This document shows positions 60,660-64,000 of a DNA stretch of 64,000 bases, piece after piece (the stretch's first letter is position 1; each line of letters starts with the position of its first letter). Below the pieces are notes generated by a model that made no database searches, had not been told where the DNA came from, and saw only the letters and a program-made list of their open reading frames with translations. The translations under genes and the position numbers were made by a program. The stretch spans positions 1 to 64,000 of the forward strand of contig DASYXZ010000090.1 of assembly GCA_035934315.1 (NCBI GenBank), in the 5' to 3' direction. Source of the DNA: DASYXZ01 sp035934315. Its GTDB lineage: Bacteria; Acidobacteriota; Terriglobia; UBA7540.

Positions 60660-61880
60660 ATGAAATCATCCAAGCCGGATCGTCGGGAATTCCTGCAGGG
60701 TCTCGGGACTGCCTCGATTTCGGCGGCAGCTTTTTTGCTGCCTGCTTCATTATCGGGCCGTGGAATTGATGAGGACGGTATTCTAGCGGGGCGACCGATG
60801 GTGCGGTACCCGGAGAAGACTGATCTGATTCTGCTGACCTCCCGCCCGCCTCAACTGGAAACGCCAATGCGCTATTTGGGCAGCGTGATCACTCCCAACG
60901 AGGCCTTCTACGTCAGATATCACATTCCGCCACCGACATCGGTGGACCTGAATACGTGGCGCCTTAAAATCGCGGGGAACGTCCGCGAACCGATCTCTTT
61001 TTCGATGGATGACTTGAGAGGCAAGTTCAGCTCGCAACGGGTCATCGCCGTGAACCAATGCTCGGGAAACAGCCGTGGCCGATTTTCTCCGCGTGTCTTT
61101 GGAGGACAGTGGGGAGACGGGGCGATGGGCAACGCGGCCTGGACGGGCGCCCCGCTGCGGGATATTCTCGAGCGGGCGGGGCTCAAGGATGGGGCGCTTC
61201 AAGTTACCTTCAACGGTCTGGATGATCCCGTCCTCCCCACCGCGCCGGACTTCGTCAAGAGCCTGACTGTGGACCATATTATGAATGAGCCCGATATTCT
61301 TGTGGCTTACGAAATGAACGACAAACCCCTTCCCATGCTGAATGGGTTTCCGGCGCGCCTTGTCGTTCCAGGATGGTACGCGACCTATTGGGTTAAGAAC
61401 CTGGCGGAGATTACGGTGCTCGATCATGAGTTCATGGGTTTCTGGATGCATAAGGCCTATCGGATCCCTGATACCCCTGGCGCCTGCGTTCCGCCGGGGA
61501 CCCAGCCGTTGCGGACCATTCCCATCAACCGCATGGACGTGCGCTCTTTCATCATTACGCCAAGCGAGGGCGATCGCGTCAAAGCAAAGCGGCCAGCGGT
61601 CATCAAGGGTATAGTATTTGATGGAGGATCTGGCATTAGCGACGTTGTGATTTCGACGGACGCGGGGAACAGTTGGCGCAGCTCAAGGCTCGGGCAGGAT
61701 ATGGGTAATTATTCCTTTCGAGAATGGTCCTTTCAGTGGACGCCCCCCAGCCAAGGAAGCTATCGCCTGATGGCGCGTGCGACCAACCGAATCGGCCAAT
61801 CGCAGCCGCTTGAGCCGCTCTGGAACCCGGCGGGGTTTATGCGGAATGTGGTGGAACATGTGGATGTTCGTGCGGACTGA
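60660..61880 (+). CDS. SorA-like sulfite dehydrogenase, molybdopterin subunit
   Basis: A 406-residue periplasmic oxidoreductase with a Tat leader (KPDRREFLQGLGTASISAAAFLLPASLSG). The sulfite-oxidase Mo domain has the molybdenum-binding Cys in AVNQCSGNSRGRFSPRV (about 140), followed by GQWGDGAMGNAAWTGAPL, PTAPDFVKSL and NGFPARLVVPGWYATYWVKNL. A C-terminal dimerisation domain (about 300-400) ends GSYRLMARATN. These phrases resemble SorA-type sulfite:cytochrome c dehydrogenases. The small c-type cytochrome gene 30 bases downstream matches the SorB partner. It would oxidise sulfite to sulfate, possibly sulfite released by the upstream lyase or by other reactions. Confidence 0.88.
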   Translation: MKSSKPDRREFLQGLGTASISAAAFLLPASLSGRGIDEDGILAGRPMVRYPEKTDLILLTSRPPQLETPMRYLGSVITPNEAFYVRYHIPPPTSVDLNTWRLKIAGNVREPISFSMDDLRGKFSSQRVIAVNQCSGNSRGRFSPRVFGGQWGDGAMGNAAWTGAPLRDILERAGLKDGALQVTFNGLDDPVLPTAPDFVKSLTVDHIMNEPDILVAYEMNDKPLPMLNGFPARLVVPGWYATYWVKNLAEITVLDHEFMGFWMHKAYRIPDTPGACVPPGTQPLRTIPINRMDVRSFIITPSEGDRVKAKRPAVIKGIVFDGGSGISDVVISTDAGNSWRSSRLGQDMGNYSFREWSFQWTPPSQGSYRLMARATNRIGQSQPLEPLWNPAGFMRNVVEHVDVRAD

Positions 61881-61910
61881 GGCCTCCAACTGCAGGAAGG
61901 GGTGGTAAAA

Positions 61911-62264
61911 ATGAAAGCTGGACTCACAATGGCAGCGATTATTTTGACTTGTCTGGCGATGTTTGCGGCGGAGCTATCTCCGAAGAAAGTCATCGAGCTC
62001 CCGGCCGATAATTCCATGGCGGAGCTAAAACCCGGGCCGGGGCTCAAGACAGTTCAAGCAGACTGCGGCGTCTGTCACTCCACGGACTACGTTGTCCGGC
62101 AACCGCACAAAAGCGCGAAGGATTGGCAGGCGGAAGTCACGAGGATGATAACGGCCTTCGGAGCGCCTATTCCGAAGTCGGATGAGGGAATCATTGCCAA
62201 GTATTTGGCCACTGCCTATGGGCCACAACCCCCGCAAAAGGATCATCCGGGTCCGGTGCGGTGA
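61911..62264 (+). CDS. Monohaem c-type cytochrome, SorB-like subunit
   Basis: A 117-residue exported cytochrome with a signal peptide (MKAGLTMAAIILTCLAMFAAE) and a single haem site in QADCGVCHSTDYVVRQPH (CxxCH about 51-55); the distal Met ligand may be in EVTRMITAFGAP. The size and position behind the molybdoenzyme gene match SorB, the electron acceptor of sulfite dehydrogenase. AGGGGTGG precedes the ATG at 61911. Confidence 0.88.
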   Translation: MKAGLTMAAIILTCLAMFAAELSPKKVIELPADNSMAELKPGPGLKTVQADCGVCHSTDYVVRQPHKSAKDWQAEVTRMITAFGAPIPKSDEGIIAKYLATAYGPQPPQKDHPGPVR

Positions 62265-62540
62265 TTTTCGATTGGTCGAATAATTGTTTTGTCGGGCAGC
62301 GCGGCCTGTGGCCGCAACCCAAGTGAGATTCTCGGTGGACTCTGTGCTTCAAAGATTCCACCACAGAAATCACACAGCGTCACAGTGAACTCTGTGTTCA
62401 GTCTTTTCCTGCCACCGAGACTACGAAGTCCATGCGGTTCTATCTTCCCGCCACAGAAGAAAAAATCTTCACGGCAGGAGAAGTAGCTGATTCATAGTGT
62501 TACAGAATGGTTTTAGGGAGTAAGGAATCCCTGTAGGAAT
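62265..62540. other. Intergenic region before larA-type gene
   Basis: No gene is seen. A small perfect hairpin, GCGGCC-TGT-GGCCGC, is at 62301-62315. The sequence then holds several short repeats built on CTCTGTG and CCACCGAGA in both directions (62330-62425), a low-complexity pattern common between bacterial genes. Confidence 0.5.
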
Positions 62541-63818
62541 GTGAGAGAGCTCCGATTCCAGTACGGTGAGGGTCATTTATCTGTACGCATCCCAGCCGCT
62601 TTGACATGCGAAACGCTGAGCCCGAAGCTCATGTCCCCGGCGGCCAACTCTGTTGCCGCTGTGCGCGATGCGTTGCGCGATCCGATCGGCACACCCCCCT
62701 TACAGAAACTAGTTCACCCGGGGGAGCGAGTAGCGGTGCTGGTCAATGACATCACGCGGCTCGTTCATAGTGAGATTTTTCTTCCTGTTCTCATCGAAGA
62801 ATTAAATGGTTCGGGTATCCCGGATCGCGACATCTTTATCGTATTCGCGCTCGGCATTCATCGTCGTCAGTCTGCCGAAGAACAGCATCGTATCGTGGGT
62901 GAAGAAATTTCCCGCCGTATTGCTCTTTATGACCATGATTGCCATGACCGGGACAATTTGGTCAGTGTGGGTCAAACAAGCCGGGGCAACGAGGTTTGGA
63001 TCAACCGCCGCGTTTGGGAAGCTGACCGAGTCATCCTGACGGGGGAAATTATTCATCATCTAATTGCCGGTTACAGTGGTGGACGCAAAAGCCTCGTGCC
63101 AGGGGTGGCGGGAGCGGAGACCACTACATTTAATCATCGATTTATTCTGGACCCGAAATGCCAGGCCGGGGTTCTGGATGGAAATCCTGCTCACGAGGAT
63201 CTTTTGGAGGCCTGCCGGATGTTTGGTCCGGATTTCCTGCTGAACGTTGTTTTGAATCAAGAGGGAAAAATTGTGCGGGCGGTGGCTGGCCATTATGATT
63301 TGGCCCATCGGGAAGGCTGTAAAACCGTTGACCAGATGTACCGATACTCTGTCGAAGAACCTTTCGATGTGGTTCTCGCCAGCGCGGGAGGCTTTCCCTT
63401 TGACATCGACCTCCGGCAGGCGCACAAAGGGATGGAGAACGCCACAAGAGCTTTGAAGCCAGGTGGGGTGCTCGTCTATTTTGCCGAATGCCGGGAAGGA
63501 GCCGGCCACCGGGCAATTGAAGAATGGGTTAAGAGATTTTCGACCTCGACCGAAATGGAACGGGAATTGCGCTCAAAGTTCGTCGTGGGGGGGCATAAAG
63601 CCTATTGGCTCGCGCGGATGGGCGAGCAGTTGCGAATACTTTTGGTGTCCGGACTTCCGGAAGAGTTTGTCCGCCGCTGCCATCATCACCCCGCGCCGGA
63701 TCCCCAAGAGACTGTTGAGCGTGAACTCGCAAATCTGCCAGTCGGGGTGCGAATCGCCCATATCCCGTATGCCGGTTTTACGCTGCCGGTCGGGGAGCGA
63801 AAGTCCGTCGCAGAATAA
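62541..63818 (+). CDS. LarA-type nickel-pincer 2-hydroxyacid racemase/epimerase
   Basis: A 425-residue cytoplasmic enzyme of the lactate racemase family, which inverts 2-hydroxyacids with a nickel-pincer nucleotide. Residues known from LarA can be placed: His in ALGIHRRQS (about 108), the pincer-binding Lys in HHLIAGYSGGRKSLVPGVAGA (about 185) and His in TTTFNHRFILDP (about 201). GFPFDIDLRQAHKGMENATRALKPGG is the conserved C-terminal region. Start is GTG at 62541 behind TAGGA. It lies downstream of the lyase and sulfite dehydrogenase genes, suggesting it prepares the right enantiomer for the lyase. The LarB/C/E cofactor makers are not in the window. Confidence 0.88.
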   Translation: MRELRFQYGEGHLSVRIPAALTCETLSPKLMSPAANSVAAVRDALRDPIGTPPLQKLVHPGERVAVLVNDITRLVHSEIFLPVLIEELNGSGIPDRDIFIVFALGIHRRQSAEEQHRIVGEEISRRIALYDHDCHDRDNLVSVGQTSRGNEVWINRRVWEADRVILTGEIIHHLIAGYSGGRKSLVPGVAGAETTTFNHRFILDPKCQAGVLDGNPAHEDLLEACRMFGPDFLLNVVLNQEGKIVRAVAGHYDLAHREGCKTVDQMYRYSVEEPFDVVLASAGGFPFDIDLRQAHKGMENATRALKPGGVLVYFAECREGAGHRAIEEWVKRFSTSTEMERELRSKFVVGGHKAYWLARMGEQLRILLVSGLPEEFVRRCHHHPAPDPQETVERELANLPVGVRIAHIPYAGFTLPVGERKSVAE

Positions 63819-63836
63819 AATCATTTTGGATATCGG

Positions 63837-63859
63837 CCTGCCTGTCGGCAGGCAGGTTT
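63837..63859 (+). terminator. Hairpin after the larA-type gene
   Basis: CCTGCCTG (63837-63844), loop TCGG, CAGGCAGG (63849-63856), followed by TTTC and then further T-rich bases. It starts 18 bases after the stop codon and could end or attenuate the transcript before the aldehyde dehydrogenase gene. Confidence 0.55.
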
Positions 63860-63934
63860 CCATTTTTGTGCTGGAGAGAGAGCAACGAAGCGCGATGTCC
63901 GGCCCACATTCCAAACGTAATTCGAGGCAAATTT

Positions 63935-64000
63935 ATGAAGACTCATCCGCTTTATCTGAACGGCCAGTGGGTGGATAGCACAACACGGCTCGCTATTGTC
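63935..64000 (+). CDS. Aldehyde dehydrogenase, N-terminal fragment cut by the window end
   Basis: The last 66 bases encode MKTHPLYLNGQWVDSTTRLA followed by IV. The phrase LYLNGQWVDS near the N terminus is the usual opening of NAD(P)-dependent aldehyde dehydrogenases (semialdehyde dehydrogenase type). GAGG lies 8 bases before the ATG. Catalytic residues are outside the window, so the substrate cannot be judged; by position it might be a sulfolactaldehyde or 2-oxoacid semialdehyde dehydrogenase. Confidence 0.7.
   Translation, partial: MKTHPLYLNGQWVDSTTRLAIV

Overview
The window looks like part of an Acidobacteriota chromosome (Solibacter/Bryobacter-like). This is an inference from several signs: four very large TonB-dependent receptors of the Oar type (N-terminal carboxypeptidase-regulatory-like domain, no SusD partner), many Tat-type leaders with an RRxFL core, numerous glycoside hydrolases, Gfo/Idh/MocA oxidoreductases, TIM-barrel sugar epimerases and FG-GAP repeat proteins. 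I saw no tRNA, rRNA, CRISPR array, phage or defence genes.

Layout. (1) 0-1.2 kb: an IS256-family transposase. (2) 1.5-18.7 kb, minus strand: a glycan-use cluster read TonB receptor 1, [relic of another receptor], GH79-like enzyme, GMC dehydrogenase + its small subunit, epimerase, FG-GAP protein, broken GH42 beta-galactosidase, DUF5054 protein, GH2. (3) 19.1-25.7 kb, plus strand: DeoR regulator, then a tightly coupled sugar-phosphate operon (cupin isomerase, ROK kinase, mannose-6-P-isomerase-like fusion, second cupin isomerase, sugar porter). (4) 25.6-31.5 kb, minus strand: TonB receptor 2 and GH27, then a duplicated tail of a GH2 gene. (5) 31.6-34.7 kb, plus strand: arylsulfatase and phosphoesterase. 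(6) 34.8-44.2 kb, minus strand: MFS anion symporter, TonB receptor 3, GH2 and the anaerobic sulfatase maturase that would activate the sulfatase. (7) 44.5-46.8 kb: GH3. (8) 47.0-58.6 kb, minus strand: amidohydrolase, NagB-like deaminase, epimerase, TonB receptor 4, two Gfo/Idh dehydrogenases, an IolE-like isomerase and a second FG-GAP protein. (9) 58.9-64 kb, plus strand: a UxaA/SuyAB-like lyase pair, a SorA-like sulfite dehydrogenase with its cytochrome, a LarA-type nickel racemase, and the start of an aldehyde dehydrogenase.

Two points stand out. First, a 15-bp near-palindrome (about TGATAT-nTn-ATATAT) recurs at eight places. Seven lie in front of transcription units: TonB receptors 1-4, GH3/MFS, the lyase operon and, weakly, the isomerase operon. 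At the receptors it sits 8-9 bp upstream of a TTGACA-like -35 box. This suggests one regulator, not encoded here, controls most of the window. Second, the 59-64 kb genes can be read as a sulfolactate route: aldehyde dehydrogenase, LarA-type racemase, SuyAB-like sulfo-lyase, SorAB-like sulfite oxidation. Organosulfonate use would fit with the sulfatase/maturase pair nearby, but altronate-type dehydration remains the alternative.

The region also shows active remodelling: a transposase, a three-lesion pseudogene, a receptor relic, a duplicated GH2 tail flanking the sulfatase module, an in-frame insertion inside a GH2 gene, a pair of MITE-like elements around a Gfo/Idh gene, and twin-hairpin repeats.
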